Of a DNA stretch of 64,000 nucleotides, positions 21,037 through 34,453 are shown in pieces. The stretch is from Echinometra lucunter (Eukaryota; Echinodermata; Echinoidea; Camarodonta; Echinometridae). Below the pieces are notes generated by a model, which was given only the letters and a program-made list of their open reading frames with translations, was not told the origin of the DNA and searched no databases. Position numbers and translations under genes: made by a program. The number at the start of each line of letters is the position of its first letter. Position 1 is the stretch's first letter. The stretch covers positions 19,691,226 to 19,755,225 of the forward strand of contig CM057165.1 of assembly GCA_029962745.1 (NCBI GenBank), read 5' to 3'.

Positions 21037-21956
21037 CCGCGTCAGCGCGCGCGCAAAAATTTAAAATGCTCAGAATCGCTTCAAATTTATTTTGCACACG
21101 TTTCAGGCCATTTTAAGCAGTTCAAAAATTTGCGCGCGTCCGCGTCCGCATGCGCGTCATACGCGCGCGCAGGTACCAAATGACGTTAAAACGCCGTTTT
21201 TCACTTGATTTGCATTCCTGACACTTTTCTCAACAATTTCCATCTATTTAGAACTGATTTCAACTAACCATAAGGTCGCACGCGCGCGTCAAAGTTCAAA
21301 ATCCGTGCGCGCGTCTATTGGGCAAGTAATGTAAAAACACGCAAAAACATGCCCCTTTAAAATCCGCCATAGCTCCTTAGAATGCGTGGAGACTCCCAAT
21401 TTTTTTACATATTCTGAAAGGTTATGAGTTGTAGATGCGAATTCATGAAAAAAATTTACTCTTTCGATGCTATGACGTCATCCTATTCTTATGTGAACTC
21501 AAAATTTTGATTTTTAATTTTTGACGTTATATTTTTTTCCTTTAAGCAAGACTATCTCGCTTATTATTCATCAATTTTCGCCGGGATTTCGATATGTTGT
21601 AGCTGAGACAATTCTCTACAAATATTTTATTCATTGTTACTCATTTTGATGACGTTATCATGGTCTAAATTCACGATTAAAGGTACAGTGTCAATTTTTC
21701 TCTATGGGACATGACTCTTACGTAATTCTTGATTCTACATTCTCGTCTTCTTTGATCAACATCTCCCTTATTTCTGCTTGATTTTCCCCCATCTTTAAGT
21801 ATGTTGCAGCTGGGAAAATTCTCTATCTTATGCATTCATATGTTTTTTAAGGAAATGTCGAAAACATGTCAAAATTTTGACTGGAAAATCTGATATTAGA
21901 ATTCCGTTTTGAATCTACGTGCTATCTCTATGAGCTGTTTTCAGGTATACCTTCAA

Positions 21957-22008
21957 AGCACTTGCCTCACATGCTCAAGGTCCCTGCTTCGAGCCCCGGA
22001 CGGAAGGG
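21957..22008 (+). repeat. tRNA-Val-like 3' half, second copy
   Basis: Same sequence as 18185-18236 on the opposite strand, with the CTCACAT anticodon-loop-like word and CTTCGAGCCCC B-box-like word. Confidence 0.5.
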
Positions 22009-22434
22009 GGGCAAATTTGTCCTTTTGCTTTCTTTTTACATGTTATATTACTATCCTCTTTAACTATATAATTACATATACAGTCACAGTCAATGAAATA
22101 AACTGCTGATTTTGGCCCGTTATGACAATTGCAATGCAGTGCACAGTAGTTTATGTACAACCCTATAGAAAATCTGATTAGTTAAGGTGAATTAAAGCTT
22201 TGGATCATCTTTTCAGTATGCTGCGATATCAAATCATCCAGTTTCTATGACGTTAGTCTCCTATCGAGACGTAAAAAAAATTTTATCAAAAGTATTACCA
22301 ACGACTTTATCACTATCCATGTCGAAACCTAAAAGATGCTGACAGACCACCTAATTCGTCATGTGACGAATTCAAATGTCTCGTCTATATCTCTACTTAT
22401 AGAAAAATGATGTTTCCAAGGTCACATGTCCCCC

Positions 22435-22631
22435 TAGCCTATGTTTCCAGCCCCTTTTCAACTAAGGTCAAAGTATTTTTTTCGAGGTTTTTGCCTGTTT
22501 TTTAGGTTCCAGCTATGGAACTTACCTGAAATGTCCAGTAGATATTATCAAAACTTCATTAATTATTGAGTAATGCTTTTTGCTTGTTAGTAGAAGGCCA
22601 CTACATGTTTTCTTTTTAATAAATAAATAAA

Positions 22632-22689
<58 letters not shown>

Positions 22690-23452
22690 TGCTGTACCCA
22701 TTGTTAATATAACATGAATAGCATATAAGTGAACATCAATATTGTGTTATGTAATTATCGATCTATTTTGGAAGACTATGTGAGCAGTTGTTAGTCCTTT
22801 GATAATTAGAAACATAGCTATTTTTGTAGCTAGAAGCTGAAACCAATTATTTCCAAAATCAATTAGCCTGTAATACCACCACAATTTGATATATATTAAC
22901 ATGATTAAGTGTAACATAGGTTTAGCCTTCATTTCCAGCCCTTATTCTGTGATATTATGATATGAATTCATGAGTAACTAATAACCCATGGTATAGTCGG
23001 CGGTTTCAGTAGGATATATTACATGTACGTTGTATTAAAAACTCAGTAGAAGAAATCAATTGTATGAAATGACAATTTATGGTATCTTTCATTCAAACAT
23101 AATCAATCAGAGAAATGTTATTAGTCTATACTTCAAGCCCTCACTGTAGTCTAGATAAGTCGATTCATGATAATGTGTTGATACCACACTTCAAAATAGT
23201 CTAACATGTTATGAACCTACATGTATCATGCATCCTTATTATTACACATCCATTTGCATCCATACTGCATTAGCAATTTTCAAATATTGAGACTGAATGA
23301 AGTCAAAGTACTTTTTTCGAGGTTTTTGCCTGTTTTTTAGGTTCCAGCTATGGAACTTACCTGAAATGTCCAGTAGATATTATTAAAACTTCATTAATTA
23401 TTGAGTGATGCTTTTTGCTTGTTAGTAGAAGGCCACTACATGTTTTCTTTTT

Positions 23453-23539
<87 letters not shown>

Positions 23540-24302
23540 GCTGTACCCATTGTTAATATAACATGAATAGCATATAAGTGAACATGAATATTGTGTTATG
23601 TAATTATCGATCTATTTTGGAAGACTATGTGAGCAGTTGTTAGTCCTTTGATAATTAGAAACATAGCTATTTTTGTAGCTAGAAGCTGAAACCAATTATT
23701 TCCAAAATCAATTAGCCTGTAATACCACCACAATTTGATATATATTAACATGATTAAGTGTAACATAGGTTTAGCCTTCATTTCCAGCCCTTATTCTGTG
23801 ATATTATGATATGAATTCATGAGTAACTAATAACCCATGGTATAGTCGGCGGTTTCAGTAGGATATATTACATGTACGTTGTATTAAAAACTCAGTAGAA
23901 GAAATCAATTGTATGAAATGACAATTTATGGTATCTTTCATTCAAACATAATCAATCAGAGAAATGTTATTAGTCTATACTTCAAGCCCTCACTGTAGTC
24001 TAGATAAGTCGATTCATGATAATGTGTTGATACCACACTTCAAAATAGTCTAACATGTTATGAACCTACATGTATCATGCATCCTTATTATTACACATCC
24101 ATTTGCATCCATACTGCATTAGCAATTTTCAAATATTGAGACTGAATGAAGTCAAAGTACTTTTTTCGAGGTTTTTGCCTGTTTTTTAGGTTCCAGCTAT
24201 GGAACTTACCTGAAATGTCCAGTAGATATTATCAAAACTTCATTAATTATTGAGTGATGCTTTTTGCTTGTTAGTAGAAGGCCACTACATGTTTTCTTTT
24301 TA

Positions 24303-24387
<85 letters not shown>

Positions 24388-25149
24388 GCTGTACCCATTG
24401 TTAATATAACATGAATAGCATATAAGTGAACATGAATATTGTGTTATGTAATTATCGATCTATTTTGGAAGACTATGTGAGCAGTTGTTAGTCCTTTGAT
24501 AATTAGAAACATAGCTATTTTTGTAGCTAGAAGCTGAAACCAATTATTTCCAAAATCAATTAGCCTGTAATACCACCACATTTTGATATATATTAACATG
24601 ATTAAGTGTAACATAGGTTTAGCCTTCATTTCCAGCCCTTATTCTGTGATATTATGATATGAATTCATGAGTAACTAATAACCCATGGTATAGTCGGCGG
24701 TTTCAGTAGGATATATTACATGTACGTTGTATTAAAAACTCAGTAGAAGAAATCAATTGTATGAAATGACAATTTATGGTATCTTTCATTCAAACATAAT
24801 CAATCAGAGAAATGTTATTAGTCTATACTTCAAGCCCTCACTGTAGTCTAGATAAGTCGATTCATGATAATGTGTTGATACCACACTTCAAATAGTCTAA
24901 CATGTTATGAACCTACATGTATCATGCATCCTTATTATTACACATCCATTTGCATCCATACTGCATTAGCAATTTTCAAATATTGAGACTGAATGAAGTC
25001 AAAGTACTTTTTTCGAGGTTTTTGCCTGTTTTTTAGGTTCCAGCTATGGAACTTACCTGAAATGTCCAGTAGATATTATCAAAACTTCATTAATTATTGA
25101 GTGATGCTTTTTGCTTGTTAGTAGAAGGCCACTACATGTTTTCTTTTTA

Positions 25150-25231
<82 letters not shown>

Positions 25232-25855
25232 GCTGTACCCATTGTTAATATACATGAATAGCATATAAGTGAACATGAATATTGTGTTATGTAATTATCG
25301 ATCTATTTTGGAAGACTATGTGAGCAGTTGTTAGTCCTTTGATAATTAGAAACATAGCTATTTTTGTAGCTAGAAGCTGAAACCAATTATTTCCAAAATC
25401 AATTAGCCTGTAATACCACCACATTTTGATATATATTAACATGATTAAGTGTAACATAGGTTTAGCCTTCATTTCCAGCCCTTATTCTGTGATATTATGA
25501 TATGATTCATGAGTAACTAATAACCCATGGTATAGTCGGGCGGTTTCAGTAGGATATATTACATGTACGTTGTATTAAAAACTCAGTAGAAGAAATCAAT
25601 TGTATGAAATGACAATTTATGGTATCTTTCATTCAAACATAATCATCAGAGAAATGTTATTAGTCTATATTTCAAGCCCTCACTGTAGTCTAGATAAGTC
25701 GATTCATGATAATGTGTTGATACCACACTTCAAAATAGTCTAACATGTTATGAACCTACATGTATCATGCATCCTTATTATTACACATCCATTTGCATCC
25801 ATATACTGCATTTAGCAATTTTCAAAGATTGAGACTGAATGAAAGAATATTTCAA
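22435..25855 (-). repeat. Tandem array of four ~0.85-kb units
   Basis: Equivalent points at 22747, 23596, 24444 and 25287 give unit spacings of 849, 848 and 843 bp, one unit more than the left arm. Each has (TA)n followed by poly-T on the plus strand, with lengths that vary from unit to unit. The recurrent 61-residue frame is probably incidental. Confidence 0.9.
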
Positions 25856-26769
25856 CAGTTCATGACTTACCGAACTCCGAGGAGGAGGGGGGTGGGGGGG
25901 GGAGGCAGTTACATCCTCTCTCCTTTGTATGAATCCTACTTTTTATTGAAAAAAATCCAAGAATTTCCCGAAAGTGTGCGCTAGATCTTTCAATTTCAAC
26001 TTTAAAAGTGCCAATGGATTTTTTGCTAGGGGCGGGGATAAGAATGTGTGAAATATGTGGGAAATAAGACAGAGTAGGGGTAGGGGGTGGGACGGATGTA
26101 CCCCCCCCCCCACACACACACACACAAGATGATATGGTTCAAAAGCTGCTTGGAAGGAAGTTGATTTTCATAAAAGGATGGGCTATACCCTTTTTATTTC
26201 AAAGAACGGAAAGGAGACACTACAAACAGAGGTATCAGTCTTAGAGGCAGATGAAGAAGAAACAGAATTGACCAACTGGTGGTTTTCTACTGCAGTTGTA
26301 GGAAGAAACAAGGACATGACAGTGTGCAGGTCAGGAGCCCGGACGACGACATCTTGTACCACAAAACCATGTTGTAGCAAAATGCATTCGTAAAAAATTC
26401 AGAAAGATCGCAAACATGATCGGTACATGATGTATAATGGGTTTTGTTTAGAGCGGTATTATATAATGCGCCTTTGTAATATCCGTTGCTGATATGTCCA
26501 TTTGAGAAGTGTAATCCTAAACACAAAACATTTAATATTCGTTGGATCAGTGTAAGTAAACTGTAATGTCATCACTCCATCAATCGGGTTGCGTAGAACT
26601 CGCGAGATCCATGGATAATTATCAAGTTATTTCCTTTGTCATTCATGCGTTTAGTGATGTCTCCTCTCTCCCGGAGACCAGTGCCCATCCTTACTGAATC
26701 GATATGTCCTCCTAGGTCTTCCTCTTCTTGCATATTTTTTTTTAAGTTTTATACAGAGCCACTGAGTGG

Positions 26770-27397
26770 ACCGTGAGCTATGAATGCCTTTGAGAAAGAC
26801 CCGAGAGCTTCACTCTCCTCTGGGTCACTTTTGTGCTGACCTGACATTTTGTAAGGTTTCCGTACAGCTCAGAGCTCCTCATTCTCGTTGCAATCTGGTT
26901 GACGCTCAGAGCCGTCCTCAACATTCTTGTGTATCACCTATCCACCATCTGAAGTCTCTTTGTAAGGGTCCCGGTCTCTGAGCCTTACAACAAAACAAAC
27001 TCCACTGTGCTGTGAAGAGACATATTCTTAATTCTTTACGGAGGTCTGATTTCCATACAGACTTCAGGCTGTGGTATGCTGCCCAATCCTTCTTCACCTT
27101 ATCCACAACATCCTCCTGTGTATTCCTGATCGTTGCTCCCAAGTCCGAGCCGAAGTTACAGTGCATGAAACCAGAGTCGTGGTGGTTATAGAGTGCCAGA
27201 CGCATGACAAAGATGTATATAGCTAATGTATCACCCCGGGTACTCAAGCAAGTATATCAACAAACTCTGTCTTCCCATCACGTTTCATGACCTAATTGGC
27301 TCTGGTGTTTGAACATATCAGGGATATCAGGCCCACTATCTTGAGGATTCCGTAAGCCCGTAGGATCTTCACCAGGAAGTTTTGGTCCACAGATATG
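26770..27397 (-). pseudogene. Retroelement reverse-transcriptase fragment (copy of 13690-14340)
   Basis: Inverted duplicate of the plus-strand fragment in the left arm, with the same KILRAYGI, GDTLAIYIFVMRLAL and MLRTALSV landmarks. One base difference near 27095 lengthens a frame (109 residues from 27247), but the copy still carries stops. Confidence 0.8.
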
Positions 27398-27444
27398 GAG
27401 GAAAAGTGTTCTGGACAAAGACACAGAGCCCTACATTTACTTGA

Positions 27445-28870
27445 GTCCATTGGGCAGTGATCATTCGGCTTGCTATGAGCGATGGAGAGCCTAAGAAAGA
27501 GCAAAGCTAAGCCCTGAAGAATTGCCTATGATTGGGGAGCATTAAAGGAAGATCGGGAGCTACAGGTGAAATACACTGTGGAGTTGAGGTACAGGTTCAA
27601 TGTTTTGTGTAGAGGGAATGATGACTGCGAGTAGGAGGCAAGTAATGAGTGTGCGACAAGGAGGTATGGATTCTTCATCTCTGCAGAAGCAGAATCAGGA
27701 GAGACCCTGGTACTGGAGAGGAAGAAGAAGATGAGAGAGACTACTCTGACGATCCCAGGGTGTGTGCAGCCAGAGAACACCTGAGAGCTACTAGGGACGA
27801 TTTCCATGCTGATCCTTCAGAGTAGTGAAAGAGTGTGTTGAGAATAGGAAGGAGGAACTCTATGGCAGCTACACTGAGACGAGGGAGGAGGTGCTGATTG
27901 AGAAGATCAAGAGTTGGGAGAATAGCAGACATGTAAGAAGAGCTGGATGATCATCAAGGAAACCATGGGGAAGAAGAGAGAGAGTTCAAGTGAGACCCAA
28001 GGTATAGGCCATGCGGATAGGAAGGGGAAGTGGCTGGAACATTTTAAGACCCTACTAGGACAAACCCCCTGCCACGGCCCAGAACACCAGGGAGATCAGG
28101 CATCTTATTCAAGGATACGGATATCGAGACAGGGAATCAAGGAGGGTAAGGCGTAAGGAGAAAATGGAGTGGTATCAGAGGTGATGAAGAGGTGTGATTT
28201 TGGTGATATCATCACCAAAAATAGGTAATCAGGCACTGGAGAATGGTGTTGTCCCAGATCAATGGAGGATTAGTTACATCATCCACATACCAAAGAAACG
28301 TGACCTCCCTTATCATGCTTATCAACAACAACATGGGGAATCTCACTGATGTCACTTTTTGCAAAGACCCTCAGCAGGATGATTCTGAACTGTATTGACC
28401 CAGAGATTTACAAAAAGTTCAGATACAACCATAATGGCTTCAGATTAAAGGGAAGATCCACCACCAGTCACGTTCTATAGGAGGATTCCTGAGGGTACCA
28501 GAGAGAAGAGACTCTGCATTGTCATGGTGTTCATTGACTTCAGAAAGGCCTTTGACTGCCCAATGAAGATTCTAAGGGCTTATAGAATCCCCTCCCTTAT
28601 AAAAACAACACAAACACAAGAATGTTGAGGACGGCTGTGAGCGTCAACCAGATCGCAACGAGAATGAGGAACTCTGAGCTGTACAGAAACCTTCCAAAGT
28701 CAGCTCAAAAGTGACCCAGCGGAGAGTCTTTGGGGTAATGCTCAACCGCATCCAGAGCTCATAGTACACTCAGTGGCCCTGTGGAAACTCTTCTTGGATA
28801 TGCAAGAGGAAGACCTAGGAGGACTTCATTAAGGATGCACTCCGTGAATCTTGGGAGTTCTACCCTACTT
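27445..28870 (+). pseudogene. Endonuclease-reverse-transcriptase fragment (copy of 12240-13640)
   Basis: Inverted duplicate with the same order: GSDH (near 27455), YDWGALKEDREL, DRKGKWLEHFKTLLGQ, IPKKRDL, KGRSTTSHVL, FIDFRKAFD and the C-terminal MLRTAVSVNQ. A small difference near 28065 changes the frame after the LLGQ segment. Dead copy. Confidence 0.8.
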
Positions 28871-30227
28871 GATTGACTGATTGATATATTGATTGATAAT
28901 ATTACGGTCTACTTACACTGATACTCTTGACAGAATGTTTAGGATCACACATCTCAAACTGACATATCCGCAACGAATATTACAAAGGCGCTGTATAACT
29001 TAGTGCTCTAGACCAAAAACAAATTATAGTTCATACTGTTTGCGACCTTCTGAAGTTTTTCAAATGCATTTATTATAGACAAATGTCTTGCTACAATATG
29101 GTGTCGTGCTACAAGATGTTGCTGTCTGGGCTCCTGACTTGTACATAGTCATGCCCCTGTTCCTTGCTATAGCCTAACCGCAGTAGAAAACCACTCGCCA
29201 ATTCTGTTTCTTCTTGATCTGACTTTAAGTCTGATACCTATGTAGTGTTTCCTTTCCGTTCTTTGAAGTGAAAACAGTTGCGTCTCCTTCTATTAAGAAA
29301 ATCACCTTCCTTCCAAGCATCTTTGAACACATAATCTTTTGGGAAGGGAGGGGGGGGGGGGGATACACCTGTCCAACACCCTTCCCTTGTTCGGTCGCTT
29401 TACTATACCTTGCTTGCTTGTTCCCTCAAATATTTTACAGATTCTAGTCTCCGCCCAGATTTGGGTGGAATTTTTTGAAATTTCACAATAAAAAGACATT
29501 TTTATACGCAGCGGGGGGGGGGGGGGGGGAGCAACTGTCCACCCCTGATGAGTATGGTAAGGCCATGAACTGTTGAAATATTCTTTCATTCAGTGTCAGT
29601 CTGTGAAAATTGTAAATGCAGTGATAATTGTAATGTTTGCTATAAATGGAATATGGATGTGTAATAAGCAGGATGCCTGGAAGGATGATTGTCATTATGC
29701 AAATTTCATATATTAAGTATAAAATGTAAGATTATTTTGAAGTGTGGTATTAACACATTATCGAGAATCGGCTGTTATCTAGACTACAGTGAGGGTTGGA
29801 TGTATAGACTAATAACATTTCTCTGATTGATATTATGCTTGATTGAAAGATACCATAAACTGTCATTTTATACCAGTGATTTCTTCTACTGAGTTTTTAA
29901 TACAACGTACATGTAATATCTCCTGTTGAAACCGCTGACTATACCATGGGTTAAGTTACTCATGAATTCTTATCAGAACATCACAGAATATGGGCTGGAA
30001 ATGAAGGCTAAACATATGTTATACTTAATATGTATTAAATAGTGGTGGTATTACAGGCCAATTGATTTGAAAATTATTGGCTTCAGCTTTTAACTAATAG
30101 CTATGTTTCTAATTATCAAAGGACTAACAACTGCTCACATAGTCTTCCAAAATAGATCGATAATTACATAACACAATATTGATGTTCACTTATATGCTAT
30201 TCATGTTATATTAACAATGGGTACAGC

Positions 30228-32172
30228 CAGGGGCGTAGACAGCGGGGGGGATGAGGGGTATGCATCCCCCCCCCCACCTCACAAGGTGGGGGGGGGGGAT
30301 GACATGTACAATCATCCCCCCCCCCCCAGGTTTCAGGGAAGGATGTTTGCTTACATTATCATTATAACAACAACAATAACAACAGCAACAATAAGCATAA
30401 TGATAATAATGATAATACATTACTAAATATTATCATTATTATTATTATTATTATTATCATTATTATTATTATTATTATTATTACTATTATTATTACTATT
30501 TATCATTATTATCATTATTATGATAACAATAATCGTTATCTTCTTCATCATTATCATCGTTAATGTGACTGAAATGACGATTACTATCATAACTATATCG
30601 ATCATTTTTCTGATTTATGTAGTTATTTATATTACTTTGGGGTAATTTCGGCGCCGTCACAGTTTTTCTGAAGTGGTGGAATAACAAAATTTAAAAAAAA
30701 AGATAAATAGCATGATGTAAATATGCAAAATGTGTGTGTCAGTTCATAATCTATATACGTTTGTCACGGTGCGTAGATCTTCAATTTACAGAGGCGGCGC
30801 TCCCGGGGGGGGGGGGCCGGGGGCACAGTGCCCCCACACTTTTCGAAGCACCCAAAAAGTGCCCCTTTTTACCCAACAAAAATGCCGCCTTTAAAACCTG
30901 TTCAGTGCCCTTCTTTTATCTTAGAAGGGCCCATTTTCTTTGTTGATCAAGTGCCCTTTCGCTTTCTAATAAGTGCCCCTTTTTGTTTCAGATAAGTTAC
31001 CCTTCTTAAAATCTACAGAAATGCGCTCTTTTATTCCTTTCCTTTTAATAGCGCTCTGTTCCCTTCTGAGAAGTGCGCCTTTTACACTTCAAATGAATGT
31101 CCCTTTTAAAATGTGATTATTATCCCCCTTTCACTACCTCTTTTCGTTTTTCACAGTACAATTTCTCTTCTGCAGATTGCCCCTTTTCACCCCTGATAAG
31201 TGCCCCATTTGAAATCTGATACATGCCCTCATTACTTCTGATAAGTGTCCCTTTTCCTTTCTAGTATGTCCAATTTCTGCATCTGTTCATGTAAGATAAG
31301 GGCAATTAGCGCCCTTTTTGTTTTCTGATAGTGTCCCTTTTCCATTCGGGCAAGTGCTTACCACAACTGTAATTAGAAGGAACGGTGTCCCTTAATTGGG
31401 GGGTATTTTTCTACTGTTTCTTTCTAAAGCTCGCTCGCTACGCTCGCTCGCACTTATGATATCTCACTCAAGGCAGTTTCAAGTGTGTTGTAACCATAAA
31501 GTCTTATATGTTCTCCCAAGTTCCTGATGGTAATGTGCTCAAAACCCCATTCAATTTGAATATTTTCTCTGATAAAAAATGGTCGTAGCTATGAGAGCTC
31601 ACTAATGCATTTAAACATTATAGCTTGGTCACTGTAAGGAAAACTATATACACAGTAAATGGAAGAAATTTACAATGATAATGGAACACGTATAAAATGA
31701 ATTTCCGGGAGCCTTTATCATTATAGGCCACTCGAATATACTGCAAATACCATGCCCTTCAACAAAAAATACCTAGCATTTTTTGCTCGCTCGCTTCGCT
31801 CGCTCACAATTGAGTAAGACAGAGCAGTATACAATAATATTGCAAAGTAGTTATCATGTAAAACAGTATGTCAAAATGCACTTTAAAAGTGTGTTAAATA
31901 AGAGTGTAAGGGTATATTTTCCTTCTCTTGTTCAGCTTTTGTAAGGGCTCCCTTTTCCCCCAAAGTGCCCTTTTTCGCTAGTGCCCCCCCCCCACTTTGA
32001 AAGACGCTCCGCCGCCCTGTCTATTTATGTCTGTGCATTCGGGTGTGGGTGCGTACGTGTGTGTATGGGTGAGGGTGTGTGTGTGTGTGTGTATCTGTAT
32101 ACAAAATTGATCCTCGATTTCTCGTGAACGGCAAATCATCCCCCCAGGTGTAAGAACCTGTCTACGCCACTG
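30228..32172. mobile_element. hAT-like element, second copy of 8928-10866
   Basis: The ends are CAGGGGCGTAGACAG and inverted CAGTGGCGTAGACAG. The target duplication reads GGTACAGC (30220-30227) and GGTCAAGC (32173-32180); the mismatch is absent in the left arm. Confidence 0.85.
30789..32019. mobile_element. Nested hAT-like element, second copy of 9081-10311
   Basis: The ends are CAGAGGCGGCGCTCC and inverted CAGGGCGGCGGAGCG, with flanks TCAATTTA (30781-30788) and TCTATTTA (32020-32027). It holds the same AGCGAGCG motifs and minisatellite as the left copy. Confidence 0.82.
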
Positions 32173-32931
32173 GGTCAAGCAGTAAAAAAAAAACTATATT
32201 TATTAAAAAGAAAACATGTAGTGGCCTTCTACTAACAAGCAAAAAGCATTATTTAATAATTAATGAAGTTTTGATAATATCTACTGGACATTTCAGGTAA
32301 GTTCCATAGCTGGAACCTAAAAAACAGGCAAAAACCTCGAAAAAAGTACCTTGAGCTTAGTTGGAAAAGGGGCTGGAAACATAGGCTAGGGGGACATGTG
32401 ACCTTGGAAACATCATTTTTCCATAAGTAGAGATATAGATGAAGAGAATAATGTGATGTTTGGCCGAAAATATATTATTGGTGGTGCATGAAAAAGAAAA
32501 TAAAACTTGAAATCGATTTTTGAAAATATTTTAAACAGGAAATCTCCATATTTAATGATTTGCAAATTTTATGGCCTAATTTGCATATGAGAATGATAAT
32601 ATAAATGGCTAAAATTTTGCTTGTTGATTGCTAATGAAATGAAGACTATATGATAGAAAGTTCTACCAAATTGAGCCTATTTTGATTGAGATAGAGCCCA
32701 TTTAAAATCTTTAAAAATGGCATACCTCAAGAAAAGGGTCAAAATTTGAAAAAGTGGATTTGACATTGATTTAAAGAATGGCTTAAAAAACATAATGCAT
32801 TTGAGTTTATTCCTGGAAACATTCCTTTTTCTGACACTAGAGAAACTAACGAACAAATGATACCCCAGACGGAGGGTCAGAGGGGGGGGGGGGGTGCACG
32901 GTAGCCCCCTCTGGCCCACGGACTACTACCC

Positions 32932-33755
32932 TGCGTAGGTAATATGAGACCCGCTTCATTTTTAACCTAAATCTCAGGGAGTTGTTGAGTAAAATACATT
33001 TTTTATTGGAAATAGAAATACCAATAAAGAAGTATTTCTTTCAAAATATGTTTGGGTTTCATCAAGGCCAAAATTTGTTGAAAAGTTAACAAGAAACTGA
33101 ATAATATATATAATTAGATAAAACTGATTACCATTTAAATGCATTCAATGTGCATCATCATGTTGGTAGTACTTTTGCCTCTGGCACTTTGCATTTTGTT
33201 GTTGATGATTTTTAGTACATCAGTACTGAACAACTGGCACTTAAAATTCTAATTATAATTTTAAAAGTTACAGGAAGAAAGGCAATTGTAAAATGACATG
33301 AAAACATCTTTAAAACACCAAACTTGAGTACCATAATGCAGTGCAAAAAAGTGCACATTTTCTTCATGCAAGTTTGAATTTGCTGATTTTGTTGTTAAGT
33401 GTTGAACTTTAGACAAATTTTACACATCATTAACAATCAAAGGATTTGCCTGAATATTATTATTGTTCTTATACGAGTAAAATTTCCTTAACAACAAACA
33501 ATTAATCGAGATATAATTCTTAGGACATCCAGAGGAAACAATTATTAGTACTCCAAAACCGTTTTCAACCTGCACCAAAAATATCACTTAATTAGCAGGA
33601 TTGTTCTTTATTGAATATTGTTAAATATTTTTGCCAGTTTTCAAAATATAAAAAATCCATAGCAGTAAGCTTACACAATTTATCAATGCAAAGTACACAC
33701 AGTAATCATGCATGACAATAGCCGCCATATTGGTGGTCTCGTATTACCTACAGAC
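32932..33755. mobile_element. Second copy of the GTAGGTAATACGAGACC-bounded unit
   Basis: Inverted copy of 7347-8163; edges GTAGGTAATATGAGACC (near 32936) and GGTCTCGTATTACCTAC (near 33735-33751). A further motif copy lies near 34122-34140, matching 6956-6972. Confidence 0.55.
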
Positions 33756-34453
33756 ATTATTGATTAAAGTCCTTATTTAGGTTCACTTTATGTAGTCTAC
33801 ACTGTGCACAATGGTCAATTGACCTACACAGTAGTTAACCAACTTCATAATATTGTTATTAACACCATGTTTACAGCACACCTCTTTATTATTACAACAC
33901 ACCACTATATACATTCCTTGAAAACCCAGTATTTATATCTAAAGAAATTTTGACCATGACAAATTCTTATCTTGGCACATTTGGTGCATTTTCTCGGAGA
34001 ATATGGACTTATGATCCGATGTCTACGTTGTATGTAAGCAGAAATGGTAGCAGTGATCATAAATGGCGCTATAAACAATATTTTTTTCCCAAACCTGGGC
34101 AGACAGGACAGTTTTTATTCTGGTGGTCTCGTATTACCTACAGTCTCGCTTTTCCTACACTTACCCTAAATCCTTGGCAAAACTAATAAGGAGGGAGTTT
34201 GACTGTAAAACCCGCAACGTTTTCTCAGCATGTCTGCAAAATAAAGTAGGCCTATACTGCGGGCCTATACTGAAGAAATTATTTAGACAGGCTATGCAAA
34301 GTTGTAGAACTGAATTATTGGACCCACCCCCGAAAAAGCGACCACCAGTGATAATGGATGCATCTTCTAGAATCTAGATGGCCTATGGACGTCCGGACGT
34401 GTGCCTCTCACTGCGCGCTTAGCGCTTGCGCATTACGTAACCATTCTGTAATC

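Larger units (their letters stand above)
21037..32925. mobile_element. Second copy of the foldback element (left end lost in the gap)
   Basis: Inverted copy of 8172-19156. Its outer end at 32925 (…CCCACGGACTA) corresponds to 8172. The other terminus is absent because the contig starts within the 1.7-kb insert. Confidence 0.75.

Noticed and set aside
15617..25472. A 61-residue open frame (MKAKPMLHLIM...) recurring in each tandem unit
   Set aside because: It recurs because the unit recurs, is broken in the first unit, has no recognisable domain and lies in AT-rich DNA; repetition alone is not evidence of a gene.
15230..25855. Regularly spaced repeats considered as a CRISPR array
   Set aside because: Units are about 830-850 bp and contiguous without short unique spacers; the DNA is clearly eukaryotic.
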